Assembly: GCA_937883945.1 (NCBI GenBank)
Contig: CAKZXY010000081.1
Coordinates: 1-37,511, forward strand
Length of the DNA: 37,511 nt
Source: an uncultured Clavibacter sp.
GTDB taxonomy: Bacteria; Actinomycetota; Actinomycetes; Nanopelagicales; Nanopelagicaceae
Reading direction: 5' to 3'
Part shown: in pieces, positions 9,095-17,301 of the stretch
Numbering within the stretch: the first letter of the stretch is position 1
Layout of the letters: the number at the start of each line of letters is the position of its first letter
The notes under the pieces: generated by a model
What the model was told of the DNA's origin: nothing
The model's database searches: none
What the model saw: only the letters and a program-made list of their open reading frames with translations
Position numbers and translations under genes: made by a program

Positions 9095-10116
9095 GAAATC
9101 AATCCTTGCGCACGATTAATCAAAATGTTAACTCCCATGCCGAATCCTTTAAAGGCAGGATTTGTGGTCTGACCTGCTTTATATCGAGCCCAGATTTGTT
9201 GGATAATCACTGTTAATCTAAATAAACCAAAGACTTCATAGAATGTGAAGTCATCACATTTTCTATCACTTAGCTCAAGGTACTTTGCAATGAATTCTTT
9301 TCGTGTCGGCATTGCCTCAAGATGGCTAGGTTGACGGCGAAGTGAGGCAAACATTGGCTCATCATCTCTATCGACCCAATAAGCAAGGGCGGAGCCTAGA
9401 TCCATAAGCGGATCACCGACTGTGGCTAGCTCCCAATCCAGCACTCCGACTAGCTTTTTCTTGCCTAGATCAAAGACCATGTTATCTATCCGCCAATCAC
9501 CGTGAATGATGCATGAACCAACATCATCTGGTTTATTAGCATCAAGCCAGGCCATTACATCTTCGCCATCATAAACATCATCAGTTAGTGCGTTTCGATA
9601 TCTTCTTGACCAACCCTCTACTTGGCGAGCTACATAGCCTTGCCCTTTATTAAGTTCTGCCAATACTGAGGCATCTACTGAGTGAAGCCTTGCAAGTCCA
9701 GAGACTAGAGAGTCAGCCATAATGGAGATATCTTCTTTTCTTAGCGTCTCAGGAACATCTCTGCGAAATATCTCGCCTTGAACTGCATCCATCACATAGA
9801 AATCAGAGCCAAGAATGCTCTGATCATCGCAGAGCACAATTACATTTGGAACTAAATCAAATACCGGCTTGAGACGAGATTGAATTAGAAATTCTCGCTT
9901 CATATCATGGGCAGAAACTGCTTTTGTTCCAACTGGGGGACGGCGAAGGACTAACTTGCGATCAGGATATTTAAGTAAGTAGGTCAGATTTGATGCGCCA
10001 GATCTAAATTGGAAAACCTCTGGTTGATCACTCTGAGCTATATATGGCGCAAGCCAGGTGTGAACTTTGCCGATATCAAATGCATCTTCATCTCTAACTG
10101 GAGTGAGATCACTCAT
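9091..10116 (-). CDS. APH-fold phosphotransferase (ACAD10/LvaA-like acyl-CoA-associated kinase)
   Basis: Aminoglycoside-phosphotransferase-fold kinase, 341 aa. Visible features are a nucleotide-loop-like [12 protein letters not shown] (38-48), LVLRRPP (55-61), the Brenner motif HGDWRIDN (205-212) and the metal-binding LDWELAT (226-232). This subgroup is found beside acyl-CoA dehydrogenases, or fused to them in ACAD10/11. In Pseudomonas putida LvaA it phosphorylates the 4-hydroxyl of 4-hydroxyacyl-CoA. Here the start overlaps the acyl-CoA dehydrogenase stop codon by 4 nt, and its own stop overlaps the ADH start by 4 nt. A drug-resistance role is unlikely. The exact substrate is inferred from context. 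Confidence 0.88.
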   Translation of the reverse strand: MSDLTPVRDEDAFDIGKVHTWLAPYIAQSDQPEVFQFRSGASNLTYLLKYPDRKLVLRRPPVGTKAVSAHDMKREFLIQSRLKPVFDLVPNVIVLCDDQSILGSDFYVMDAVQGEIFRRDVPETLRKEDISIMADSLVSGLARLHSVDASVLAELNKGQGYVARQVEGWSRRYRNALTDDVYDGEDVMAWLDANKPDDVGSCIIHGDWRIDNMVFDLGKKKLVGVLDWELATVGDPLMDLGSALAYWVDRDDEPMFASLRRQPSHLEAMPTRKEFIAKYLELSDRKCDDFTFYEVFGLFRLTVIIQQIWARYKAGQTTNPAFKGFGMGVNILINRAQGLIS

Positions 10117-11324
10117 GGCAGATAGGACTTGAGCTCTAACCTTGCAATATCGCGCAGATGCACTTCATCTGGCCCATCAACAATTCTTAAAGTTCGAACT
10201 CCGGCATACATAGCTGCAAGGGGAGTATCTTGGCTAACACCTGCTCCGCCATGAGCTTGAATGGCGTTATTGATTATCTCCTCTGCCATTCTAGGAACGA
10301 CTACTTTAATAGCAGCAATTTCTTTGCGCGCAGCCTTTGCCCCTTGATTATCAATGATCCACGCTGTTTTTAAGACCAGTAGGCGAGCCTGCTCGATATC
10401 AATACGCGCCTTTGCAATCCACTCTTGAATCACTCCTTGGCGCGCTAGCTCTTTTCCAAAGGGAGATCTAGTAAGGCTGCGTTTAATCATTAACTGCAGC
10501 GCTCGCTCTGCCATACCAATGGCTCTCATGCAGTGATGGACCCGGCCCGGACCAAGGCGAGCTTGAGCAAGAGCAAACCCTTCTCCTTCTTTGCCAAGAA
10601 GATTACTTGCAGGCACTCTTACATCTGTAAATGAAACCTCGGCATGGCCATGTTGATCAACATATCCAAAGACAGTTAAGTTTCTAACTACCTTTACTCC
10701 CGCTGTATCAATTGGAACCAATATCATCGATTGTTGGTGATGATCATCTGCCTCAGGATTAGTTTTTCCCATCACAATAAGAATCTTGCATCGCTCATCC
10801 ATAGCGCCTGTGGTCCACCACTTAACGCCATTGATGATGTAATCATCACCATCTCGCTTGATGCTAGTTCTAATATTTCTTGCATCACTTGATGCAACAT
10901 CAGGCTCTGTCATAGCAAAGCCAGAACGAATCTCACCTGCTAGTAGCGGCTCAAGCCACTGCTTCCTCTGCTGCGGGCTTGCAAACATATCTAGCAGCTC
11001 CATATTTCCAGTATCAGGAGCTGCGCAATTAATTGCCTCAGGAGCAATATCGGGCGACCAACCAGTGATTTCAGCAAGAGTTGCATAATCAGTAACGCTT
11101 AATCCATGTTCCAGGTGAGGAAGAAAGAGATTCCATAACCCTTGCGCTTTAGCTTTTTGTTTTAGCTCTTCAATAATTGGTGGCAACTTATGTGGCGTTC
11201 CAGCTTTGATGAATGCTTCACGCTGGCTGTAATAAGTAGCTTCGGCTGGAAAAACCTGCTGATCCATAAAAAGTTGAAGTTTCTCCGCGTATTTGCTCGC
11301 CTTCTCAGTGGGGCTAAAGTTCAT
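10113..11324 (-). CDS. Acyl-CoA dehydrogenase (ACAD10/11, LvaC-like)
   Basis: FAD-dependent acyl-CoA dehydrogenase, 403 aa. I chose ATG 11324; an upstream in-frame start would run into the divergent SDR gene's leader. Visible are the flavin/substrate signature [13 protein letters not shown] (138-150), WWTTGA (169-174), the C-terminal AHGGAGVSQ (357-365), and DGPDEVH (383-389), where the Glu is in the catalytic-base position used by ACAD10/11-type enzymes instead of the YEGT motif of medium-chain enzymes. It is first in an operon with the kinase and ADH. No Shine-Dalgarno is seen before the ATG; a TANNNT box (TACGGT) ends 6 nt upstream, so a leaderless mRNA is possible. Confidence 0.92.
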   Translation of the reverse strand: MNFSPTEKASKYAEKLQLFMDQQVFPAEATYYSQREAFIKAGTPHKLPPIIEELKQKAKAQGLWNLFLPHLEHGLSVTDYATLAEITGWSPDIAPEAINCAAPDTGNMELLDMFASPQQRKQWLEPLLAGEIRSGFAMTEPDVASSDARNIRTSIKRDGDDYIINGVKWWTTGAMDERCKILIVMGKTNPEADDHHQQSMILVPIDTAGVKVVRNLTVFGYVDQHGHAEVSFTDVRVPASNLLGKEGEGFALAQARLGPGRVHHCMRAIGMAERALQLMIKRSLTRSPFGKELARQGVIQEWIAKARIDIEQARLLVLKTAWIIDNQGAKAARKEIAAIKVVVPRMAEEIINNAIQAHGGAGVSQDTPLAAMYAGVRTLRIVDGPDEVHLRDIARLELKSYLP

Positions 11325-11367
11325 GCCTATACCGTACGCATACTTGCTCGAAATTAGGAGAGGGAAA

Positions 11368-12129
11368 ATGGGTGTTCTTGATCGCTTTCGCCTTGATGGC
11401 AAGGTTGCTGTTGTTACTGGAGCTTCCTCAGGTCTTGGAGTTGCCTTTGCTAAGGCACTAGCTGAGGCCGGAGCAGATGTTGTCTTAGGAGCTCGGCGCG
11501 AGGAGAGATTGCCAGAGACTGGAAAGTTAGTAGAAGCTGCTGGGAGAAAATATGCCTATAGAAAAACAGATGTCACAAAGCCAGAGGATTGCGATGCGCT
11601 AATTGCTCTTGCTGTTGAGAAATTTGGCAAGGCAGATATTTTGGTTAATAACGCAGGGGTTGGAACTGCAGTGCCAGCAACGAGAGAAACTCCAGAGGCA
11701 TTTAGAAATGTAATTGATGTTAATTTGATGGGGGCTTATTGGATGGCTCAAGCCTTTGCTAGAGCAAATAAAGATGGCGGGGTAATAGTAAATATCTCAA
11801 GCATTCTTGGAATTAAACCTCAAGGACTTCCGCAGGCTGCCTATGCTTCAAGTAAAGCTGGGCTAATTGGATTAACTCGAGATCTAGCAGCGCAGTGGAC
11901 CGGGCGAAAGAAGATTCGCGTAAATGCACTTGCTCCAGGTTTTTTCCCATCAGAGATGAGTGATGAGCTACCAAAAGATATGGTTGAGATGGTAAAGATG
12001 TTTACTCCAGCAGGGCGCCTTGGAGAGCCAGAGGAGCTAGCAGCAACTTTAATTTGGTTAGTTAGTGATGCCTCAAGCTACGTCACTGGAATTACAGTTC
12101 CAGTTGATGGTGGCTTAGTAATGCCTTAA
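11368..12129 (+). CDS. Short-chain dehydrogenase/reductase (SDR)
   Basis: Classical SDR oxidoreductase, 253 aa. I chose ATG 11368 because AGGAGAGGG lies just upstream; the longer open frame from 11293 runs through the divergent gene. Motifs are TGASSGLG (17-24), the DVT acidic turn (68-70), NNAG (94-97), catalytic Ser in NISS (144/145), YASSK (Tyr159, Lys163) and the LAPGF turn. The Arg-rich segment after beta-2 (GARREER) suggests NADP is possible. It is divergent from the acyl-CoA dehydrogenase operon across 43 nt, so the two may share control. In the Lva system an SDR reduces the 4-keto-acyl-CoA; that role here is inference. Confidence 0.9.
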   Translation: MGVLDRFRLDGKVAVVTGASSGLGVAFAKALAEAGADVVLGARREERLPETGKLVEAAGRKYAYRKTDVTKPEDCDALIALAVEKFGKADILVNNAGVGTAVPATRETPEAFRNVIDVNLMGAYWMAQAFARANKDGGVIVNISSILGIKPQGLPQAAYASSKAGLIGLTRDLAAQWTGRKKIRVNALAPGFFPSEMSDELPKDMVEMVKMFTPAGRLGEPEELAATLIWLVSDASSYVTGITVPVDGGLVMP

Positions 12130-12133
12130 GTAA

Positions 12134-12835
12134 TTAACCCTTAAGCGCTGCATGGAGCGCGACTTCAACCATATCGTTAAGGGTGCGCTCTCTTGCCTCT
12201 GAATCCATTGCTTCATGGGTAAAGACATGATCTGAGATAGTCATAATTGCTAGCGCCCGGCGCCCTTTTCTAGCTGCAATTGAGTAGAGCTGGCTTGCCT
12301 CCATCTCAAGTGCTAAAACGCCATGGGCGGCAAGTTTCTTAGCTGAATCAGTCTCATCATAGAAAAAGTCCATCGATGAAACCCCTCCCACATGAACTCG
12401 CTCAAACTTCTTTGATGCTTCATAGGCAGCCATAAGTAAATGGAAATCAGCGTGCGGGGCAAAATCAAGTCCATTAGTCATTCGTCTATTGATATTGGAA
12501 TCAGTTGAGGCGCTCATTGCAAGGATTAAATCCCCGACCTTAGTCTTATCTTGAATTCCTCCAGCAGTGCCAATTCGAATCGCAACTTGAACATCATATT
12601 CATTAAATAACTCAGTGACATAGATAGAGGCGGAGGGAAGCCCCATGCCAGTTCCTTGCACTGAGATTCGCTCACCTTTATATGTTCCAGTAAAGCCAAA
12701 CATATTTCTTACCGAGTTATATTGTTTAACATTTTCTAGATAATTCTCGGCAACCCATTTAGCTCTTAATGGATCTCCAGGAAGAAGGATTCGCTCGGCG
12801 ATCTCGCCTTTTTCTGCTCCGATATGTACGCTCAT
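12134..12835 (-). CDS. deoD: Purine-nucleoside phosphorylase (DeoD type)
   Basis: Hexameric purine nucleoside phosphorylase of the NP-I family, 233 aa, which phosphorolyses (deoxy)nucleosides to base and sugar 1-phosphate. Visible are N-terminal HIGA (His4), the phosphate-loop LLPGDPLRAKW (about 17-27), RIGTAGG, the EMEASQLY segment binding the ribose, and ISDH with the catalytic Asp. Length is close to the E. coli enzyme (239 aa). It is the last gene of the minus-strand antitoxin-toxin-trhA-deoD run, 2 nt after trhA. Its stop codon is 4 nt from the convergent SDR stop, with no room for a terminator between them. Confidence 0.95.
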   Translation of the reverse strand: MSVHIGAEKGEIAERILLPGDPLRAKWVAENYLENVKQYNSVRNMFGFTGTYKGERISVQGTGMGLPSASIYVTELFNEYDVQVAIRIGTAGGIQDKTKVGDLILAMSASTDSNINRRMTNGLDFAPHADFHLLMAAYEASKKFERVHVGGVSSMDFFYDETDSAKKLAAHGVLALEMEASQLYSIAARKGRRALAIMTISDHVFTHEAMDSEARERTLNDMVEVALHAALKG

Positions 12836-12837
12836 AA

Positions 12838-13476
12838 TTATCCAACTATAACCAGAACGGCGGCAATAAAGTGTGAGATAAATGCTGCTGCGGTCATGGC
12901 GTGAAATAACTCATGGAAGCCAAACCAGTTAATGGAAAAATTTGGCCATTTAACGGCATAGATAATCGCCCCAAGTGAATAGAGAATGCCGCCGGTGGCA
13001 ACTAAGAGAAAGACAATAAGCCCGCCATTTTGATAGAAGTCAGGCAGATAGATAAGCGCCGCCCAACCAAGGGCTAAATAGATCGGCACATAGAGCCAGC
13101 GCGGAGCGCTAAGCCAGAAGACTCTAAATACTCCAGAGAGCAAAGCCCCGCCCCAGACGAGAGATAGCAGTATTACCGCTTGGCTCTTATCTAATAAGTA
13201 GATAGCAAAAGGGGTGTAGGTGCCAGCTATTAGAAAAGGAATATTGGCATGATCAATTCTGCGCCAGATTGCTTTGGCTGAAGGCCCCCAAGGCACGCGG
13301 TGATAGATAGCGCTGCAAGTAAATAGCGAGACTGCAGTAAGAGTAAATATCGTTAGAGTGATTCTTCCCCGAAGCTCAGTTGTAATTGTGATTAAAACCA
13401 GCCCAGCAACTAGTGCCAGTGGGGACATAACTAAATGAATAATGCCTCGCAGCCTTGGTCTACTTATTGCGTTCAT
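12838..13476 (-). CDS. trhA: TrhA / hemolysin III family membrane protein
   Basis: Seven-transmembrane protein of the PAQR-related TrhA/hemolysin III family, 212 aa. The conserved polar residues are present: SAIYH after TM2, the DHANIPFLIAGTYTPF block in TM3, and the C-terminal FHELFHAMTAAAFISHF with its His cluster. Bacterial relatives affect membrane fluidity and energetics; hemolytic activity is not implied by the name. ATG 13476 lies inside the 3' end of the PIN-domain gene (17-nt overlap), and deoD starts 2 nt after the stop. The overlap means it is probably co-expressed with the toxin-antitoxin pair. Confidence 0.88.
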   Translation of the reverse strand: MNAISRPRLRGIIHLVMSPLALVAGLVLITITTELRGRITLTIFTLTAVSLFTCSAIYHRVPWGPSAKAIWRRIDHANIPFLIAGTYTPFAIYLLDKSQAVILLSLVWGGALLSGVFRVFWLSAPRWLYVPIYLALGWAALIYLPDFYQNGGLIVFLLVATGGILYSLGAIIYAVKWPNFSINWFGFHELFHAMTAAAFISHFIAAVLVIVG

Positions 13477-13840
13477 AGACTGCTTTCATATTCTTATCGA
13501 AGGTAAGTAGATCACTATTTTGGTCAAGGGCTGAGGCAATAACAATTGCATCACCCAAGGTTATCTTGCTACTTGAGCAAATCTTTGCAGCGCTAATGGC
13601 AATTTCTTTACTTAACTCTACGATGGGTGAGAATGACTTTTCAATCTCTTGAAGAGTTACTGGGATACTTCCAATATCACTTTTTTCAAAGCTAACCATT
13701 AGCTCAGCTAAGACAAAAGTACTAATCGAGGCTGGGGCATTTAGCTCTTCAAGTTGACGAAGTGCTAATTTGTGGGAGATATCAATAGGATTTAGTAGCG
13801 CAATTAACCAAGAGGTATCTGCGTGGCTTTTACGTCCCAC
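13460..13840 (-). CDS. PIN-domain ribonuclease toxin (VapC-like)
   Basis: PIN-fold endoribonuclease, 126 aa, with the full acidic quartet: D8 (ADTSW), E46 (LAELM), D97 (LGDA) and D115 (LTFD). The GTG start at 13840 is preceded by AAGGAG about 10 nt upstream. It overlaps the antitoxin gene by 37 nt, the usual toxin-antitoxin arrangement, and its 3' end overlaps trhA by 17 nt. By family, it would cleave RNA when free of antitoxin. All metal-binding residues are intact, so nothing suggests decay. Confidence 0.85.
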   Translation of the reverse strand: MGRKSHADTSWLIALLNPIDISHKLALRQLEELNAPASISTFVLAELMVSFEKSDIGSIPVTLQEIEKSFSPIVELSKEIAISAAKICSSSKITLGDAIVIASALDQNSDLLTFDKNMKAVYERNK

Positions 13841-14136
13841 TCTTGGCGCTCCTTTTTATAATCAAAATTTGAGCCAAGCTCTGGCATACTTCCAGCGAGC
13901 TGCATTAAGCTCTTTTTCCAAGTTGCTTGATCACTTGGGGCAAGAATTATTCGCTCTTGTTTATCAATCATAAATTCCACTTTATCTCCAGGTTTTAAAT
14001 TCACCTCTCGAAGCACCTCCACCGGAATAGTTATCTGGTTCTTAGAACTTATCCGAGATGTAGTGGCCCGACCGCGCCGAGGGCTCTTAGCTGTGGATTT
14101 CTTGCCTGCCTTCTTAGCCTTTACTTTGCCTGCCAT
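13804..14136 (-). CDS. AbrB/MazE-type antitoxin (VapB-like) with Lys-rich N-terminal tail
   Basis: Small DNA-binding antitoxin, 110 aa. The swapped-hairpin AbrB domain is at about 28-68 (SRISSKNQITIPVEVLRE, then LKPGDKVEF). The C-terminal 40 residues likely bind the toxin. Residues 4-24 form an unusual Lys/Ala/Arg tail (KVKAKKAGKKSTAKS) like those on actinobacterial nucleoid proteins. It starts at ATG 14136 with no Shine-Dalgarno; TAGCCT, a TANNNT box, ends 6 nt before the ATG, compatible with a leaderless transcript. It overlaps the toxin gene by 37 nt. Family knowledge predicts autorepression of its own promoter, which faces the rpsL promoter. Confidence 0.85.
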   Translation of the reverse strand: MAGKVKAKKAGKKSTAKSPRRGRATTSRISSKNQITIPVEVLREVNLKPGDKVEFMIDKQERIILAPSDQATWKKSLMQLAGSMPELGSNFDYKKERQEWDVKATQIPLG

Positions 14137-14160
14137 AAGTAAAGGCTAGTGGTATTTTGC

Positions 14161-14191
14161 TCGGCGTGTTGCCCTCAAAAATCGGCGTGTT
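14161..14191. repeat. Two exact TCGGCGTGTT direct repeats, 21 bp apart
   Basis: TCGGCGTGTT occurs at 14161-14170 and 14182-14191, start-to-start 21 bp, about two helical turns. The pair lies between the antitoxin start and the rpsL promoter -35. It could bind the AbrB-type antitoxin or a regulator of the str operon. Confidence 0.6.
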
Positions 14192-14208
14192 TGGCTTACT
14201 TACCCGTT

Positions 14209-14236
14209 TTGACCTGCAGTAGATCTTTCCTATAAC
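14209..14236 (+). promoter_or_regulatory. Predicted promoter of the str (rpsL) operon
   Basis: TTGACC (14209-14214) and TATAAC (14231-14236) are spaced by 16 nt, each matching the vegetative consensus in 5 of 6 positions. The expected start of transcription is near 14243, giving an rpsL leader of about 65 nt. This is the best promoter in the window, as expected for ribosomal genes. Confidence 0.8.
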
Positions 14237-14268
14237 CTCGCGCCCTTGCGCTCAAAGCAGCGACACAC

Positions 14269-14285
14269 CCGACCGCGTGGGTCGG
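14269..14285 (+). other. Small hairpin in the rpsL leader
   Basis: CCGACC (14269-14274) pairs with GGTCGG (14280-14285) around a 5-nt loop, 23 nt before the rpsL start codon. It is short and may be coincidental or may shape the leader. Confidence 0.4.
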
Positions 14286-14308
14286 ATAAGCGAGATGGAG
14301 ATGAAGTA

Positions 14309-14683
14309 GTGCCAACAATTCAGCAGTTGGTCCGTAAGGGCCGGGTTGATAAGTCAGATAAGACAACAACTCCGGGTCTTAAAGGAAGTCCGCAACGTCG
14401 TGGCGTCTGCACACGCGTTTACACCACAACGCCAAAGAAGCCGAACTCAGCTTTAAGAAAAGTTGCACGTGTTCGTCTAACTAGCGGTATGGAAGTAACG
14501 GCATACATTCCTGGTGAAGGACATAACTTGCAAGAGCACTCCATTGTTTTAGTTCGTGGCGGTCGCGTTAAAGATCTTCCTGGTGTTCGTTACAAAGTAG
14601 TACGTGGTTCTCTTGATACTCAAGGTGTTAAAGATCGTAAACAATCTCGCTCTCGTTATGGCGCTAAGAAGGAGAAGAAGTAA
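14309..14683 (+). CDS. rpsL: 30S ribosomal protein S12
   Basis: Decoding-site protein of the small subunit, 124 aa. I chose GTG 14309 ([12 protein letters not shown]), the universal S12 N-terminus, with GGAG at 14297-14300; the longer upstream frame is leader. [12 protein letters not shown] (40-51) and [12 protein letters not shown] (84-95) are intact, with lysines at the classical streptomycin-resistance positions, so the sequence looks drug-sensitive. It is first in the str operon and its TAA overlaps the rpsG ATG by 1 nt, leaving no room for the long rpsL-rpsG intercistronic S7 target known in E. coli. Confidence 0.98.
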   Translation: MPTIQQLVRKGRVDKSDKTTTPGLKGSPQRRGVCTRVYTTTPKKPNSALRKVARVRLTSGMEVTAYIPGEGHNLQEHSIVLVRGGRVKDLPGVRYKVVRGSLDTQGVKDRKQSRSRYGAKKEKK

Positions 14684-15153
14684 TGCCACGTAAAGGCCCT
14701 GCTGCTAAATCTCCAGTTATTGCCGATCCGGTATATAACTCTCCAGTTGTTACAGCGCTTATTAATAAGTGTTTAGTTCATGGAAAGCGCTCAACATCAG
14801 AGGCGATTGTTTATAAAGCGCTAGAGAATTGTCGCGCTAAGACTGAGGTAGATCCAGTAATTACTCTTAAGAAAGCTTTAGATAATGTAAAGCCAGCAGT
14901 TGAAGTTAGATCACGCCGAGTCGGCGGAGCTACCTATCAAGTTCCGGTTGAAGTTAAAGCAGCTCGCTCTATGACACTTGGTCTTCGTTGGTTAGTTGAT
15001 AATGCCCGTCTGCGCCGTGAAAAATCCATGGCAGAGCGGTTAGCAAATGAAATGATCGATGCCTCCAATGGCCTCGGCGCTGCAGTTAAAAAGCGTGAAG
15101 ACACCCATAAGATGGCAGAAGCTAATAAGGCTTTTGCACACTACAGGTGGTAA
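14683..15153 (+). CDS. rpsG: 30S ribosomal protein S7
   Basis: Primary 16S rRNA 3'-domain binder and assembly initiator, 156 aa, the usual actinobacterial length. MPRKGPA at the N-terminus, [15 protein letters not shown] in the middle and the C-terminal [15 protein letters not shown] are characteristic. The ATG overlaps the rpsL stop (TAATG), and fusA follows 5 nt after the stop. Confidence 0.98.
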   Translation: MPRKGPAAKSPVIADPVYNSPVVTALINKCLVHGKRSTSEAIVYKALENCRAKTEVDPVITLKKALDNVKPAVEVRSRRVGGATYQVPVEVKAARSMTLGLRWLVDNARLRREKSMAERLANEMIDASNGLGAAVKKREDTHKMAEANKAFAHYRW

Positions 15154-15158
15154 TTAAT

Positions 15159-17264
15159 ATGTCGACAGCGACTGCAATTGATCTAGCCAAGGTGCGCAAC
15201 ATCGGCATCATGGCCCATATCGATGCTGGTAAAACCACCACCACAGAGCGCATCCTTTTTTACACTGGTATTAACTACAAAATCGGCGAGGTTCATGAGG
15301 GCGCAGCCACTATGGACTGGATGGAGCAGGAGCAAGAGCGAGGCATCACTATTACCTCAGCTGCTACAACTTGCGAGTGGCATGGCCACACCATCAACAT
15401 CATTGATACCCCTGGACACGTTGACTTCACAGTTGAAGTTGAGAGATCACTTCGAGTTCTAGATGGCGCAGTAACAGTTTTTGATGGCGTTGCTGGCGTT
15501 GAACCACAATCTGAGACGGTCTGGCGCCAAGCTGATAAGTACAGCGTTCCAAGAATTTGTTTTGTTAACAAACTAGATCGCACCGGTGCAAACTTTGATC
15601 GCTGCGTAGAGATGATCGGCACCCGTCTAGGAGCCACAGCTTTAGTACTTCAAGTTCCAATCGGAGTTGAAGGTGACTTTATTGGCGTTGTTGATCTAAT
15701 CGCCATGAATGCTCTTACCTGGAGAGGTGAGACCCAAAAGGGTGAAGATTATAAAATTGAAGAAATTCCTGCAGATCTAAAAGAGAAGTGCGACGCAGCT
15801 CGTTTTGCTCTTATTGAAACTCTCTCTGATGCAGATGATGCAATCATGGAGAAATACCTAGAGGGCGCAACTTTAAGTGAAGAAGAGATTATCGCTGGAA
15901 TTAGACGAGCAACTCTTGCTTATAAGTTAACTCCAGTTCTAACTGGTTCTGCCTTTAAGAATAAGGGCGTTCAACCAATGCTTGATGCCGTTACTCGCTA
16001 TCTGCCATCACCTCTTGATGTTGATGCGATTAAGGGAACCAAGATGGGCGATAAGAGCGTTGAGATTGATAGAAAGCCAGATCCTTCAGAGCCTTACTCA
16101 TCACTTGCTTTTAAGATCATGAGCGATCCACACCTTGGAAAATTAACTTTCGTAAGAATTTACTCCGGAGTTTTAGAATCAGGTACTGGAGTTCTTAACT
16201 CCACAAAAGATCGTAAAGAGCGCATCGGCAAGATCTATCGGATGCATGCCAATAAGAGAGAAGAAATTCCTCAGGCATCAGCTGGAGATATCATCGCTGT
16301 GATGGGTCTTAAGGACACCACCACCGGAGATACCCTCTGCGATATTGATAAGCCAGTGATTTTGGAGTCAATGGATTTCCCAGCTCCAGTTATCCATGTT
16401 GCTATCGAGCCAAAGACCAAGGGCGATCAAGAAAAACTTGGCGTTGCGATTCAAAGACTTGCTGAAGAAGATCCAACATTTCATGTTAGAACTGATGAAG
16501 AGACCGCGCAGACCATCATTGGTGGAATGGGCGAGCTTCACTTAGAGATTCTTGTTGATCGTATGAAGCGTGAATTTAAAGTTGAGGCAAATGTTGGTAA
16601 GCCACAAGTTGCTTATCGCGAGACTCTAAGAAAGCCAGTGCCTCGCTATGACTACACCCATAAGAAGCAGACCGGTGGATCTGGACAGTTTGCAAAGATT
16701 CAGATCGCACTTGAGCCACTTCCAGTTGGTGAAGTTGAAGGCGGATATGAATTCGTAAATAAAGTAACCGGTGGTCGCATCCCTAAGGAGTACATCCCTT
16801 CCGTTGATGATGGTTGCCAACAGGCGCTACAAAATGGCCCACTTGCTGGTTATCCATTAACTGATGTACGAGTAACTCTTCTTGATGGCGCTTATCACGA
16901 TGTTGACTCATCGGAGTTGGCCTTCAAGATTGCTGGTATCGCAGCATTTAAGGAAGCGGCAAAACTTGCCGGTCCGGTATTGCTAGAGCCATTGATGAGC
17001 GTTGAAGTCACCACTCCTGAAGATTTCATGGGTGATGTCATCGGCGATCTCAATAGCCGTCGTGGACAGATTCAATCCATGGATGAGCGAGCCGGTGCTC
17101 GCATCATAAAGGCGCTAGTTCCACTCTCGGAGATGTTCGGCTATGTCGGAGATCTGCGCAGTAGAACTCAGGGCCGTGCGAGTTACAGCATGCAATTCGA
17201 TTCCTATGCTGAAGTTCCAGCTGCGGTTTCGAAAGAAATCATCGCGAAGATTCGCGGCGAGTAA
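15159..17264 (+). CDS. fusA: Elongation factor G
   Basis: Translocation GTPase, 701 aa. I chose ATG 15159 ([14 protein letters not shown]); CAGGTGG just upstream provides the ribosome binding site. G-domain motifs are AHIDAGKTT (19-27), [10 protein letters not shown] (61-70), DTPGHVDF (83-90) and NKLD (137-140), followed by domains II-V. The only EF-G copy seen in the window, it lies between rpsG and tuf as in most bacteria. No truncation or unusual composition. Confidence 0.98.
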   Translation: MSTATAIDLAKVRNIGIMAHIDAGKTTTTERILFYTGINYKIGEVHEGAATMDWMEQEQERGITITSAATTCEWHGHTINIIDTPGHVDFTVEVERSLRVLDGAVTVFDGVAGVEPQSETVWRQADKYSVPRICFVNKLDRTGANFDRCVEMIGTRLGATALVLQVPIGVEGDFIGVVDLIAMNALTWRGETQKGEDYKIEEIPADLKEKCDAARFALIETLSDADDAIMEKYLEGATLSEEEIIAGIRRATLAYKLTPVLTGSAFKNKGVQPMLDAVTRYLPSPLDVDAIKGTKMGDKSVEIDRKPDPSEPYSSLAFKIMSDPHLGKLTFVRIYSGVLESGTGVLNSTKDRKERIGKIYRMHANKREEIPQASAGDIIAVMGLKDTTTGDTLCDIDKPVILESMDFPAPVIHVAIEPKTKGDQEKLGVAIQRLAEEDPTFHVRTDEETAQTIIGGMGELHLEILVDRMKREFKVEANVGKPQVAYRETLRKPVPRYDYTHKKQTGGSGQFAKIQIALEPLPVGEVEGGYEFVNKVTGGRIPKEYIPSVDDGCQQALQNGPLAGYPLTDVRVTLLDGAYHDVDSSELAFKIAGIAAFKEAAKLAGPVLLEPLMSVEVTTPEDFMGDVIGDLNSRRGQIQSMDERAGARIIKALVPLSEMFGYVGDLRSRTQGRASYSMQFDSYAEVPAAVSKEIIAKIRGE

Positions 17265-17301
17265 GTCAATCCAATAACGAAATAAAGAAGGAGAAACCAC
17301 A

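Noticed and set aside
9091-10116. Aminoglycoside resistance (APH) gene
   Set aside because: The fold matches, but overlap with acyl-CoA dehydrogenase and ADH genes and similarity to ACAD10/LvaA-type kinases indicate metabolism, not resistance.
11325-11367. Operator palindrome (around CGTACG) in the divergent acyl-CoA dehydrogenase/SDR gap
   Set aside because: Only the central 6 bp are symmetrical; the flanks do not match when aligned about the same centre.
12838-13476. Hemolysin virulence factor
   Set aside because: The family name is historical; the conserved His/Asp pattern and seven helices fit the TrhA/PAQR-like membrane-homeostasis group.
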